The notes beneath the pieces were generated by a model. That model was not told where the DNA came from. It searched no databases and saw only the letters and a list, made by a program, of their open reading frames with translations. Made by a program: the position numbers and the translations under genes. 48,575 nt of DNA from Lentisphaerota bacterium (lineage in GTDB: Bacteria > Verrucomicrobiota > Lentisphaeria > Victivallales > Victivallaceae): positions 1 through 48,575 of the forward strand of contig SUVW01000020.1 in assembly GCA_015061815.1 (NCBI GenBank), read 5' to 3'. Every line of letters begins with the position of its first letter. The stretch's first letter is position 1. Positions 40,249 through 48,286 of the stretch are shown piece after piece.

Positions 40249-41379
40249 ATGGAACGTAATAAAAACAATAGAAAAGCTGCCGTGCAGGCGGCAAAAAAAA
40301 TCATTGTCAAAGCCGGAACCAGACTGCTCATCGACCGGCAGTCAATTGCCCGTCTGGTTTCAGGAATAGCCCGGTTGCGCCAGGCCGGTCATCAGGTCCT
40401 GCTGGTATCTTCCGGCGCAGTCGGCATGGGAATGGAGATCGCCAATGTCACCCGCCGTCCGGCTGAATTGGCTCAAAAACAGGCCCTCGCAGCCTTGGGA
40501 CAAACCCGTTTGATGTCTATTTACTCCGAAGAAGCAGCCAAACACGGGTTCACTGTCGCCCAGCTGCTTCTCACGGCATCCGATCTTCGCAGCCGCCGGA
40601 GATATCTTAACGTAATGAATTGCATTAATGCCCTCTGGGAACGGGGCATCCTGCCGATCGCCAATGAAAATGACTCGGTTTCCATTGATGAGTTGAAATT
40701 CGGCGACAATGATACTCTGGCCGGGATGCTGACCTCTGTTGCCGGAGCAGACCTGACTGTTTTACTGACCACTATCGACGGTTTGCGCGACCGGGACAGT
40801 GACGGTAATCTGGCAGAGCGTTTGCCGGTGGTGGAAAAAGTTACCGACCGGATCAAAGCATTAGCCGGAGGAACCGATGACAGCAACCTTTCCATCGGCG
40901 GGATGGATTCAAAATTACGGGCCGCTGAATTGGCCACCGCTGCCGGTGCTTTTTTATGGATCGCCGATGGCAGAGATCCGGATATTTTTGAAAAAATCCT
41001 CTCCGGCACCGATACCGGCACCCTCTTTCTGCCGCGCAGTCACCGGGTTTCCGGCAGAAAACGCTGGCTGGGATTTTTCAGCAAAGTTTCCGGAGCATTG
41101 ATCGTTGATGATGGAGCTTCGCAAGCCGTTACCACTCGCGGCAAAAGCTTGCTGCCAAGCGGCATAATTGCGGTAAAAGGAGAGTTCCGCCGGGGAGATG
41201 CAGTGGAGATCATCACCGCATCCAATCAAAAAGTGATCGCCAGAGGTCTGGTCAATTTCGATGCAAAAGACTGTCTGCTGCTTTGCGGGAAACATTCCGA
41301 AGAGGTAATAAGCATCATGGGCAAAGAAGCCGAAACTGAAGCGATTCACCGCGACAATCTGGTGCTGGTGGAATTATGA
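40249..41379 (+). CDS. proB: Glutamate 5-kinase
   Basis: ProB phosphorylates glutamate, the first step of proline synthesis. The amino-acid kinase domain shows IIVKAGTRLLID, LLVSSGAVGMGM, NENDSVSIDELKFGDNDTLAG and TTIDGL. The C-terminal PUA domain (about 285-376) contains SLLPSGIIAVKGEFRRGDAVEI. 376 residues with the start at ATG 40249; the open frame extends 44 codons upstream, but those lie in the promoter region. The AAAGGA site is rather far (about 13 bases). It overlaps miaB by ATGA. proC is in the window but far away. Confidence 0.94.
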   Translation: MERNKNNRKAAVQAAKKIIVKAGTRLLIDRQSIARLVSGIARLRQAGHQVLLVSSGAVGMGMEIANVTRRPAELAQKQALAALGQTRLMSIYSEEAAKHGFTVAQLLLTASDLRSRRRYLNVMNCINALWERGILPIANENDSVSIDELKFGDNDTLAGMLTSVAGADLTVLLTTIDGLRDRDSDGNLAERLPVVEKVTDRIKALAGGTDDSNLSIGGMDSKLRAAELATAAGAFLWIADGRDPDIFEKILSGTDTGTLFLPRSHRVSGRKRWLGFFSKVSGALIVDDGASQAVTTRGKSLLPSGIIAVKGEFRRGDAVEIITASNQKVIARGLVNFDAKDCLLLCGKHSEEVISIMGKEAETEAIHRDNLVLVEL

Positions 41380-42701
41380 AGATCTTTATAAAAACTTACG
41401 GCTGCCAGATGAATGAGAGGGATTCGGAAGCTATCGGAGCATTGTTTGAAAAATCCGGCCACACTCTTTGTGATGACGAAAACAGTGCCGATGTGCTGCT
41501 TTTCAACACCTGCAGTGTGCGTGATGCTGCCGAAAGAAAAGCCAAAGGCAAGATCGGCTATATGCGTAAATTGAAAAACCGCAATCCGGATTTGATCATC
41601 GGTGTCATGGGATGCATGGCCCAGCGTCTGGGAGATCAACTGCTTGCAGAGCTGCCGCATCTGGATTTTGTTCTCGGCACCGGCCAGCTGCATAAAGCGT
41701 TGGAAACGGTGGAAAACATCGCCCGCAACCGGCAGCGCGTATCGTCCACTTTGCCCTCTTTGGAAGAGATCGACATGCTCGGCGAACATCGCAATAATTC
41801 CTGGAGCGCCCAAATCGCCATCACCAGAGGCTGTAACCGTTTCTGCAGTTACTGTATCGTCCCTTATGTGCGGGGACGGGAAGTCTCCCGGACCCGCGAT
41901 TCAATAATTGCCGAAGCCGAAAATTTGATCGCCAACGGAGTCAGAGAGATCCTGCTGCTCGGTCAGAATGTGGCGGCATACGGTCTGAATGGAGATATCA
42001 GACCTCCGGCAGAAGGCCATTCGCCGTTTGCCGAATTGCTGGAAGCTCTGAATGAGTTGCCGGGATTGGAGCGCATACGTTATACTTCACCGTATGTAAG
42101 TTACTTCAATGACCGGTTGATCTCTGCATTGGCCTCATGTTCCAAAGTATGCCACAATATCCATCTGCCGCTGCAATCAGGTTCAGACCGGATATTACAG
42201 GCGATGAACCGGCAATACACTGCTCAAAGTTACCGGGAAAAAGTTGCCTCTTTGCGGCAGGCGATCCCGGATTTGACCTTTTCCACCGACGTGATAGTCG
42301 GTTTCCCGGGAGAGGAGGAAAGTGATTTTGAAGCGACCAGAGAATTGATGAACGAGGTCGGTTTTGAGCAGGCATATATTTTCAAATACTCCCCGCGCCC
42401 GGGAGCAAAATCAGCGCTGCTTGCCGATACTGTCAGTGAAGAAGAAAAACTCCGGCGCAACAATATTCTGCTGGATGATCTGCAGCTGCGCATCGGGAAA
42501 AAATTGAAAAACATGACCGGAAGTACAGTGGAAGTCCTTTGCGAAGGTGTCAGTGCCAGAAACAGCTCCCGCTGGACCGGGCGCACCGGAACAAATTTCG
42601 TGGTTCATTTTGAACCTGACACACAGGTAAAAACCGGAGATTTACGCAATGTACGCATCACCGGATGCGGACAGGTATCTCTTTTTGGAGAATTGATTTG
42701 A
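41376..42701 (+). CDS. miaB: tRNA-2-methylthio-N6-dimethylallyladenosine synthase
   Basis: A radical-SAM enzyme that adds the methylthio group to i6A37. The N-terminal UPF0004 domain has Cys10 (KTYGCQMNERDS) and the NTCSVRD and MGCMAQR cysteines for the auxiliary cluster. The radical-SAM CNRFCSYC motif follows near residue 150. The C-terminal TRAM domain ends the protein. 441 residues. It starts inside the proB stop codon. MiaA, which makes its substrate, is at 5.4 kb. Confidence 0.96.
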   Translation: MKIFIKTYGCQMNERDSEAIGALFEKSGHTLCDDENSADVLLFNTCSVRDAAERKAKGKIGYMRKLKNRNPDLIIGVMGCMAQRLGDQLLAELPHLDFVLGTGQLHKALETVENIARNRQRVSSTLPSLEEIDMLGEHRNNSWSAQIAITRGCNRFCSYCIVPYVRGREVSRTRDSIIAEAENLIANGVREILLLGQNVAAYGLNGDIRPPAEGHSPFAELLEALNELPGLERIRYTSPYVSYFNDRLISALASCSKVCHNIHLPLQSGSDRILQAMNRQYTAQSYREKVASLRQAIPDLTFSTDVIVGFPGEEESDFEATRELMNEVGFEQAYIFKYSPRPGAKSALLADTVSEEEKLRRNNILLDDLQLRIGKKLKNMTGSTVEVLCEGVSARNSSRWTGRTGTNFVVHFEPDTQVKTGDLRNVRITGCGQVSLFGELI

Positions 42702-42725
42702 TTTTTCTGATATTCAGAATATAAT
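42698..42725 (+). promoter_or_regulatory. Promoter of the rhomboid-queA operon
   Basis: TTGATT (42698-42703), 16 bp, TATAAT (42720-42725). The -35 box overlaps the end of miaB. Confidence 0.6.
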
Positions 42726-42731
42726 ATATAT

Positions 42732-42926
42732 ACAACACAGTTGAGGTAATCGCAAAAATAATTCAAAAAAAATTGAAACCATGAAATCGATGTGATGCTC
42801 CGGGCATGAATGTTGAATAAAATTATCCGGAAACGCTTCGCAGCAGGATCACGGCATAAAACTTCAATGATATTTGTAAACTTTTTGAAATTTCCTCGAT
42901 TCAAACGATATTAAGGTTGATGTAAA
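42732..42926 (+). other. Long 5' leader of the rhomboid gene
   Basis: About 195 nt without a gene. It contains a possible tccgg/ccgga stem (around 42798-42832) and AT-rich stretches. I see no riboswitch consensus that I can name. Confidence 0.35.
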
Positions 42927-43811
42927 ATGGGATTGTATGACCGCAATTATATGAGAGACCGGCAAGCCGGCAGCAATGATGGCAAACAGATGCTTACAAC
43001 ATTGATAATAATCAATGTCGCTGCATTTTTCATTATCCGCAATTCGATGTTCGATGAATTTGCGCTGACGATCAACTATGGCAGTCACTGGAATACGGCA
43101 TGGCTTTGGCAAATTTTCACAGCCGGATTCCTTCACTCGGGATTTTCGCACATACTGTTTAATATGTGGGGTTTATATATTTTTGGCTCACTGGTTGCCA
43201 ATCACATATCCGGTTCCAGGATGTTGTCTTTGTATCTTGCCGGTACTGCTTGCGGAAATATTCTGTTTATTCTCTGCAATCTGGAACCTCAATTCCCGAT
43301 GCAGCTGGTTGGAGCTTCCGGAGCTGTCTGTGCCATGATGGCGGCGGCGGCAACTCTGGAACCGGAACGCCGTTTTGTCATGATCTTCATGCCGTTTTCT
43401 CCGATAAAAACCACTACACTGGTGATTTGTTATACCGTTATGGAAATTCTTTTTGAATTATCCGGCGACAACAGTTCCATCGCCCATCTGGCACATTTGG
43501 GAGGATTTGCCGGAGGGTACATGATCATGCGTTTTTACTTTGGCAGGCGGCTGCCCTGGGATCCATTCCGTTCCCTCTTCCGGAAAATATCATCTGCCGG
43601 AGCTCACCCCGGCTTTCCACCGCCGCCCCGGAAAACCACGCAGCAGCAACCGCCCCGTCCGGACAACCGCAGCGAAAACAATTCACGGGTATCGCAAAGA
43701 GAATTGGATGCTCTGTTGGATAAACTCTCTAACAGTGGAATAAACAGCTTGTCTGATTACGAATTATCCCGTCTGCGCAAAGCCAGAAAGCAAATGCGGG
43801 GAGAGGAGTAA
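42927..43811 (+). CDS. Rhomboid intramembrane serine protease
   Basis: 294 residues with about six membrane helices. The catalytic Ser131 is in LVGASGAVCAM and the His180 in HLAHLGGFAGG. The HSGFSHILFNMWGLYIFG stretch is the family's HxxxN region. After residue 205 a Pro-rich linker leads to a small C-terminal helical domain (SQRELDALLDKL, then LSDYELSRLRKA), as in many PVC and Bacteroidetes rhomboids. The ATG follows AAGG. It is followed six bases later by queA. Confidence 0.92.
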   Translation: MGLYDRNYMRDRQAGSNDGKQMLTTLIIINVAAFFIIRNSMFDEFALTINYGSHWNTAWLWQIFTAGFLHSGFSHILFNMWGLYIFGSLVANHISGSRMLSLYLAGTACGNILFILCNLEPQFPMQLVGASGAVCAMMAAAATLEPERRFVMIFMPFSPIKTTTLVICYTVMEILFELSGDNSSIAHLAHLGGFAGGYMIMRFYFGRRLPWDPFRSLFRKISSAGAHPGFPPPPRKTTQQQPPRPDNRSENNSRVSQRELDALLDKLSNSGINSLSDYELSRLRKARKQMRGEE

Positions 43812-43817
43812 CACACC

Positions 43818-44882
43818 ATGCTTGCCACCAGTTTATTTGACTACGAATTGCCGGAAAGTTTCATTGCCCGGTATCCGGCAGAAAAAAGAGATGGTTCCAG
43901 AATGATGGTCGTTGACCGCAAAACCGGGGAGATCGAAATCCATCCTTTTTCCGATATTCCGGATTTCCTGTCGCCCGGAGATGCTCTTATCTGCAACAAC
44001 ACGAAAGTCTTGCGTGGCAGAATGTATGCCAGAAAAGAAGGCCGCTCCGATGGAGCGCGTTTTGAAATACTCCTTCTGGAACCGGTCGCCGGAAAATGTG
44101 ACACCTGGAACTGTATGCTGAAACCCGGCAAACGGGCAATCCCCGGTACTGCAGCGACCCTGCTGAATGCCGATGGTTCCCTGAATACCCGGGATGACTG
44201 TTTTACGGTGGAAACCCGTAATGATGATAATACGTTCTGCATACGTTTTTCGACACCGGATATCGCATATTTAGAGGCTTGCTACGGGCACATACCTCTG
44301 CCGCCATATCTGCGCCGGGAAGCCGAAAATTCGGATGAAGAACGGTATCAAACTGTTTATGCTTCGCAAAAAGGAGCTGTCGCCGCACCGACAGCCGGTT
44401 TGCATTTCACTCCGGAAATATTGGAAAAACTCCGGGCAAAAGGAGTAAATATCGGTGAATTGACCCTTCATGTAGGAGCCGGAACATTCAAACCGGTTTC
44501 CAGTGAATATGCTGAAAATCATCAGATGCATTATGAGGACTTTTTTCTGCCGGAATCAACTGCAAAGTTGATAAATGACACCCGTAAAAACGGTAATAAA
44601 GTTCTGGCGATAGGCACTACTACGGTACGGGTACTGGAGAGCTGCTGTGATGAAAACGGTCTTATATCCGCCGGCAGCGGCCGAACCAATATATTTCTTT
44701 ACCCCCCCAGAAAACCCAAGGGGGAAGATATGCTTTTGACCAATTTCCATCTGCCGTGCAGTACATTGCTGATGCTGGTAAGCTGTTTTGCAGACCGGGA
44801 AAAAATTTTGAATGCATACGAGAGAGCCAAAGCCGAAAATATGCGTTTTTACAGTTACGGTGATTGTATGCTGTTAAAGTGA
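43818..44882 (+). CDS. queA: S-adenosylmethionine:tRNA ribosyltransferase-isomerase
   Basis: QueA turns preQ1 at position 34 of GUN tRNAs into epoxyqueuosine. DYELPESFIARYPAEKRDGSR at the start, CNNTKVLRGRM, APTAGLHFTPE, LHVGAGTFKPV and the late TNFHLPCSTLLMLV are diagnostic. 354 residues, the usual length. It lies between the rhomboid and an M50 protease in one plus-strand operon. Other queuosine genes (tgt, queG) are not in the window. Confidence 0.96.
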   Translation: MLATSLFDYELPESFIARYPAEKRDGSRMMVVDRKTGEIEIHPFSDIPDFLSPGDALICNNTKVLRGRMYARKEGRSDGARFEILLLEPVAGKCDTWNCMLKPGKRAIPGTAATLLNADGSLNTRDDCFTVETRNDDNTFCIRFSTPDIAYLEACYGHIPLPPYLRREAENSDEERYQTVYASQKGAVAAPTAGLHFTPEILEKLRAKGVNIGELTLHVGAGTFKPVSSEYAENHQMHYEDFFLPESTAKLINDTRKNGNKVLAIGTTTVRVLESCCDENGLISAGSGRTNIFLYPPRKPKGEDMLLTNFHLPCSTLLMLVSCFADREKILNAYERAKAENMRFYSYGDCMLLK

Positions 44883-44894
44883 TCCGGAGCAAAA

Positions 44895-45527
44895 ATGTTT
44901 ATTACACTGCTTTTCTCTGATTGGCGCCTCTTTGCATGTATTGGACTGTTTGTCATATTCTCGGTATGTGTACACGAATACATGCATGCTTATGTCGCAT
45001 TAAAAATGGGTGATCCGACAGCGGCTGATCTGGGACATCTGACCTTGAGTCCTTTTAAACAAATGGGACTTATTTCATTGATAATGCTGCTGTTTCTCGG
45101 GATTGCCTGGGGCCAGGTACCGGTAAATCCGCAAAATTTGCCGACACGCAAAAAACGCATACTGGTGGCGTTGGCCGGAGTATGCGGCAATATTTTACTG
45201 ACACTGTTTTTCACTGTTTGCGGATTTCTGGTGTTGATTTGGTCGCCGGAGAATGAATTTGCCGTAAGAATGCTTTTGTATGGGGCTGTGCTGAATATTG
45301 TATTGCTTATAATAAATCTGATGCCGGCACCGGGATTTGACGGCTTTTTGATCGTCAGAGAGTTCATCCGTTTTGACCGTCAGACCACCATAGATAGAGC
45401 CAATGGAGCATTTTTCATTATTATGATGATAATGTTTTTTTTCATTGACAAAATATATACTGCGGCAGAATATATTGTCGGTAAATTGCTGCTGTTGCTT
45501 CTTTATATACGGGAGTGGATGATATGA
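44895..45527 (+). CDS. Site-2 protease family (M50-like) membrane metalloprotease
   Basis: 210 residues with about five membrane segments. The zinc motif VHEYMHAY (His27, Glu28, His31) and the distal NLMPAPGFDG motif (Asp ligand) are intact, so it should be active. No PDZ or CBS domain is present. Its start follows queA by 12 bases, and its stop overlaps the next start (ATGA). Together with the rhomboid two genes upstream, the operon encodes two intramembrane proteases. Confidence 0.9.
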   Translation: MFITLLFSDWRLFACIGLFVIFSVCVHEYMHAYVALKMGDPTAADLGHLTLSPFKQMGLISLIMLLFLGIAWGQVPVNPQNLPTRKKRILVALAGVCGNILLTLFFTVCGFLVLIWSPENEFAVRMLLYGAVLNIVLLIINLMPAPGFDGFLIVREFIRFDRQTTIDRANGAFFIIMMIMFFFIDKIYTAAEYIVGKLLLLLLYIREWMI

Positions 45528-45872
45528 TTGAAGTCGCTGCCGCTGTGATAATTTCCAACGGAATGGTATTTCTATCCAGCCGTCCGGCAGACAAACCGCC
45601 TGCCGGTTGGGAATTTCCCGGCGGCAATAAGAGAACTGCAGGAGGAATTGGATTGGCAAATCGTTTGCGGGGAAACACTTTATACACTGCATAGAGAAAA
45701 TCTGACCATCCACTTTATCAGCAGCACCCCCCTGCCCGGTTCCCGTCCGGTTTCCCGCGAAGGACAGGAGTTCAAATGGGTAAAAATTACCCCGGACCCA
45801 CCTCCCGGGTTGCTGGCAAACGATGTTGAATTCTGGAAAATTTTAGCGGCACAACAGGACTTCACTTCTTGA
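45524..45872 (+). pseudogene. MutT-like Nudix hydrolase, broken in the Nudix box
   Basis: The first frame (from ATG 45524) encodes IEVAAAVIISNGMVFLSSRP and AGWEFPGG, the start of a MutT-type 8-oxo-dGTP hydrolase. At about 45624 the frame must change to continue as AIRELQEELDWQIV, the second half of the Nudix box, and on to the stop at 45872. The residues between GG and RE (about 11 of the G-x5-E-x7-RE spacing) are missing. A deletion of about 30 bp with a net frame change explains this. The product cannot be a working Nudix enzyme unless the sequence is in error. Confidence 0.85.
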
Positions 45873-45978
45873 ATATTAATAATTCCTGCAAGTTTTCATT
45901 ATTTTTCACACAAAATAAAATAAATCGTCTGCAAAAATCGTTAATAAAAATGAAAATAGAGAGATTGTGATCAGGTAA

Positions 45979-46572
45979 ATGGCTAAAAACGATGCTTACG
46001 AAGCACAAAACGATGCGGCTCTTATACGGGAGTATCTCAAAGGGGATGAAAAAGCCTTTGAAACACTCTATTTCCGTTATCGGCAAATGCTTTACGGGTA
46101 TCTTAACAACCTTACCGGTGACAATGTTTCTGAAGCAGACGAAGTTTTTGCAGAAACGTGGCTGCGGGTGATCGACAAACTGCCCAGGTATCGTGAAGAC
46201 GGGAAGTTCACGGCTTGGCTCTTTAAATTGGCGCGAAATATTTTCATTGACCGGCTGCGCCACAACCATCCGGAAAGATTTGTGACGATCGATGCCGATG
46301 ATTCGATTGAACTGTCTGAAGTGACCATGTTTTCTCCGGACCGGCTCGCCGGTACTGAAGATATAAGGCAGGCTCTGGATAAAGCTTTGAATGAGTTGCA
46401 TCCGAGTCAGAAAGAGGTTTTTCTGCTTCGCGAAGAGGGAGAGTTGTCGTTCCGGGAAATTGCTGAAATACAACAGTGTTCGCTGGGAACGGTGTTAAGC
46501 AGGATGCGTTATGCACTGAAAAAGTTACGTATATATTTGCAAAATATAGATTCTGGAGGATTGTTTAAATGA
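45979..46572 (+). CDS. ECF-type RNA polymerase sigma factor
   Basis: 197 residues. Region 2 (about 25-95) includes ALIREYLKGDEKAFETLYFR and DEVFAETWLRVI, then KFTAWLFKLARNIFIDRLR. Region 4 (about 130-185) includes ALNELHPSQKEVFLLREEG and SFREIAEIQQCSLGTVLSRM, a helix-turn-helix. It overlaps the next gene by ATGA. An ECF sigma followed by a single-pass membrane protein and a lipoprotein suggests an envelope-stress or signalling unit. I see no GGAAC-type -35 box in the short upstream region. Confidence 0.92.
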   Translation: MAKNDAYEAQNDAALIREYLKGDEKAFETLYFRYRQMLYGYLNNLTGDNVSEADEVFAETWLRVIDKLPRYREDGKFTAWLFKLARNIFIDRLRHNHPERFVTIDADDSIELSEVTMFSPDRLAGTEDIRQALDKALNELHPSQKEVFLLREEGELSFREIAEIQQCSLGTVLSRMRYALKKLRIYLQNIDSGGLFK

Positions 46573-46979
46573 AAAAATTTTTGAAGCTCGAACATTCTCT
46601 TTGCAGTAAAAAAGTGCCGGATGAACTGGATATTCCGGTTCTGGCGGCTGCGGCGATGCGGGCAAAAAGTTTTCGCAGACGGCGGACAATGTTAAAAGTT
46701 GTTCTTCCCGGCACGGTCAGCACGATCGCGGCGGCAGCGGCGTTGCTGATAATGATGCCGTCTATGACAATAACTCCTGTCCCCGGCAAGGCGGTTTCCG
46801 GTACATCTGTCAATACGGCGAAACTGAAAATTCAGACCAATCCGGAAACCATCGTGGAACAGAATGTTTCACAGTACGACATGTTGGCACTGGCCGACAC
46901 GTCTGCATTGGAACAGGAGTGTTATAATTTATCGACGATGGCAGAATTTTCATTTGACTCAGAAAATTTTATCATATAA
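46569..46979 (+). CDS. Putative anti-sigma-like membrane protein
   Basis: 136 residues. A 40-residue basic N-terminus (MKKFLKLEHSLCSKKVPDE, then RAKSFRRRRTM) precedes one membrane helix (about 41-63). About 70 residues follow outside the cytoplasm. The position, start overlapping the sigma gene, fits an anti-sigma factor, but the cytoplasmic part is too short for a classical anti-sigma domain and has no His-x3-Cys-x2-Cys motif. It might be a short FecR/RsiX-like protein or an unrelated partner. Confidence 0.7.
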   Translation: MKKFLKLEHSLCSKKVPDELDIPVLAAAAMRAKSFRRRRTMLKVVLPGTVSTIAAAAALLIMMPSMTITPVPGKAVSGTSVNTAKLKIQTNPETIVEQNVSQYDMLALADTSALEQECYNLSTMAEFSFDSENFII

Positions 46980-46989
46980 GGACCCGGAA

Positions 46990-47751
46990 ATGAAAATTTT
47001 GGGATTTGTTTTTTTATTTTGTCTGTTGCTCGGCAATGGATGCATTCGTTACGGAGTGGAAATAAAAAATCCGGAAGAAGCGATAGTTCTTTACGACAAT
47101 GCCGTATCATCAAAAAAATCAACCGTTTTGCCTGGAGCGCAAGATGATTCATCGGCCGGGAAACCTGATAGATCTTTTAACTCAACTCCGAAAAAAAATT
47201 CTATTGCGATTGCTCCCGGACAACCAAGTTCACCTGCCCCGGAAACAAAAAGTGTAACACCGGCAAAGAAAACAGATAAAAATACTGAAACATCACCGCC
47301 ATCAACGACACACCGGAGTCCGGAAAAATTCCGGCGCGGTCCTGGAATGTGGAGGGTGTTTTCCCGTCTTTCGCCGTCAGAACAGCAGGAGTTATTAAAA
47401 CTGCAGCGTACAGAACCTGAACGTTTCCGTGCAATCATGTCGACGAAAGCCGATGAATTATACAAGAATGAAGAATTGCGCCGTCAGGAATTGGACAAAT
47501 TGACTGCGGAGTTTCAGAAAAGTGGAAATGCAGCCGCAAAAGAAGAATTACGCTTAAAAATCCGCAGCAAGCTGAAAGAAGACTTTCTGCAAAGATTGCA
47601 AGACACCCGCCGGGATATAGAGTCTTACAAAAAACGCACTGCGCAGCTGGAAGCAGAATTGCAAAAGCGGGAAAAAAATTGCGAAGCTATTGTGGATGCG
47701 ATTTTACAAGACAAGCTGACAGGATGTCAGAAAAAGAACGTAAAAAATTGA
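46990..47751 (+). CDS. Lipoprotein with Pro/Ser/Thr linker and helical C-terminus
   Basis: 253 residues. A lipoprotein signal with lipobox LLGNGC is cleaved at Cys near residue 18. A low-complexity Ser/Pro/Thr/Lys linker follows (to about residue 115). The rest is long charged helices (LSPSEQQELLKLQRTEPERF, then RQELDKLTAEFQKS and TAQLEAELQKREKN) in a pattern that recalls periplasmic Spy/CpxP/ZraP helical hairpins. The ATG at 46990 follows AAGGA. It is the third gene of the sigma-factor unit and may be its sensor. I do not recognise a specific family. Confidence 0.75.
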   Translation: MKILGFVFLFCLLLGNGCIRYGVEIKNPEEAIVLYDNAVSSKKSTVLPGAQDDSSAGKPDRSFNSTPKKNSIAIAPGQPSSPAPETKSVTPAKKTDKNTETSPPSTTHRSPEKFRRGPGMWRVFSRLSPSEQQELLKLQRTEPERFRAIMSTKADELYKNEELRRQELDKLTAEFQKSGNAAAKEELRLKIRSKLKEDFLQRLQDTRRDIESYKKRTAQLEAELQKREKNCEAIVDAILQDKLTGCQKKNVKN

Positions 47752-47781
47752 TTTTTTTTTCAATTTTATCCCGAAAATGAC

Positions 47782-47809
47782 TTGCAAAAATATAAAAACG
47801 GGATATATT
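47782..47809 (+). promoter_or_regulatory. Promoter of tRNA-Ala
   Basis: TTGCAA (47782-47787), 16 bp, TATATT (47804-47809), 19 bases before the mature tRNA. Confidence 0.7.
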
Positions 47810-47828
47810 AAAGAAGTAACAAAAACAT

Positions 47829-47905
47829 GGGGCAGTAGCTCAGTTGGCTAGAGCATCACACTGGCAGTGTGAGGGTCGAGAGTTCGAGTCTCTTCTGCTC
47901 CACCA
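47829..47905 (+). tRNA. tRNA-Ala (anticodon GGC)
   Basis: A 77-nt cloverleaf. The acceptor stem GGGGCAG pairs with CTGCTCC and contains the G3:U70 wobble that marks tRNA-Ala. The anticodon stem TCACA/TGTGA encloses the loop CTGGCAG with anticodon GGC (reads GCC/GCU). The T arm is gagag-TTCGAGT-ctctt. Discriminator A and an encoded CCA end are present. Confidence 0.95.
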
Positions 47906-47914
47906 TGATTTTCC

Positions 47915-47940
47915 AAGCCTGTCGCAAGACAGGCTTTTTT
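47915..47940 (+). terminator. Terminator after tRNA-Ala
   Basis: aagcctgtc (47915-47923) pairs with gacaggctt (47928-47936) around a GCAA tetraloop and is followed by Ts. Confidence 0.88.
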
Positions 47941-48011
47941 GTGCCTTGAAAAGGCACAAAAACTGCTCTGCAGGGAAAATCATGCCCTCCATAGCTTTAG
48001 CGACGGAGGGC
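47941..48011 (+). repeat. Two further hairpins between tRNA and GIY-YIG gene
   Basis: gtgcctt/aaggcac (47941-47957, 3-nt loop) and gccctcc/ggagggc (47984-47990 with 48005-48011). The second resembles inverted-repeat units that often stand before GIY-YIG genes next to tRNAs in PVC and related bacteria; that comparison is from memory. Confidence 0.55.
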
Positions 48012-48046
48012 AATCACGCCAAGAAAACAGGAAAGGCTCAACAGAT

Positions 48047-48286
48047 ATGTTTTACACCTACATTATCCGCAGTGTCAATCACCCGGAACAGCGTTATATC
48101 GGCAGTACAAGTGATCTAAAATCCCGTCTTGCCAAACATAATGCAGGCGAAGTTCCTCACACCTCAAAGTTCAAACCGTGGAAAGTTGAAGCATATTTTG
48201 CCTTTGAAACCAAAGAAAAAGCTGCCGCATTTGAAGCCTATCTCAAAACAGGTTCCGGTTATGCTTTCGCCAAGCGGCATTTCTGA
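48047..48286 (+). CDS. GIY-YIG nuclease-superfamily protein
   Basis: A 79-residue single-domain protein. YTYIIRSVNHPEQRYIGST carries the GIY and YIG elements (here YII and YIG), and SRLAKHNAGEVPHTSKFKPW gives the conserved Arg, His and the central region. A final KTGSGYAFAKRHF follows, a common end in UvrC-like small GIY-YIG proteins. The active-site Glu position (AFEAYLK) is present. Stand-alone small members of this family are of unknown function, and many sit near tRNAs as here. An AAAGG site is about 12 bases upstream of the ATG. Confidence 0.85.
   Translation: MFYTYIIRSVNHPEQRYIGSTSDLKSRLAKHNAGEVPHTSKFKPWKVEAYFAFETKEKAAAFEAYLKTGSGYAFAKRHF

Noticed and set aside
42732..42926. preQ1 or other known riboswitch before rhomboid-queA
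   Set aside because: No matching consensus seen; kept only as an unexplained leader.
43078..43456. Alternative frames inside the rhomboid gene
   Set aside because: Shadows of a gene with both catalytic motifs intact.
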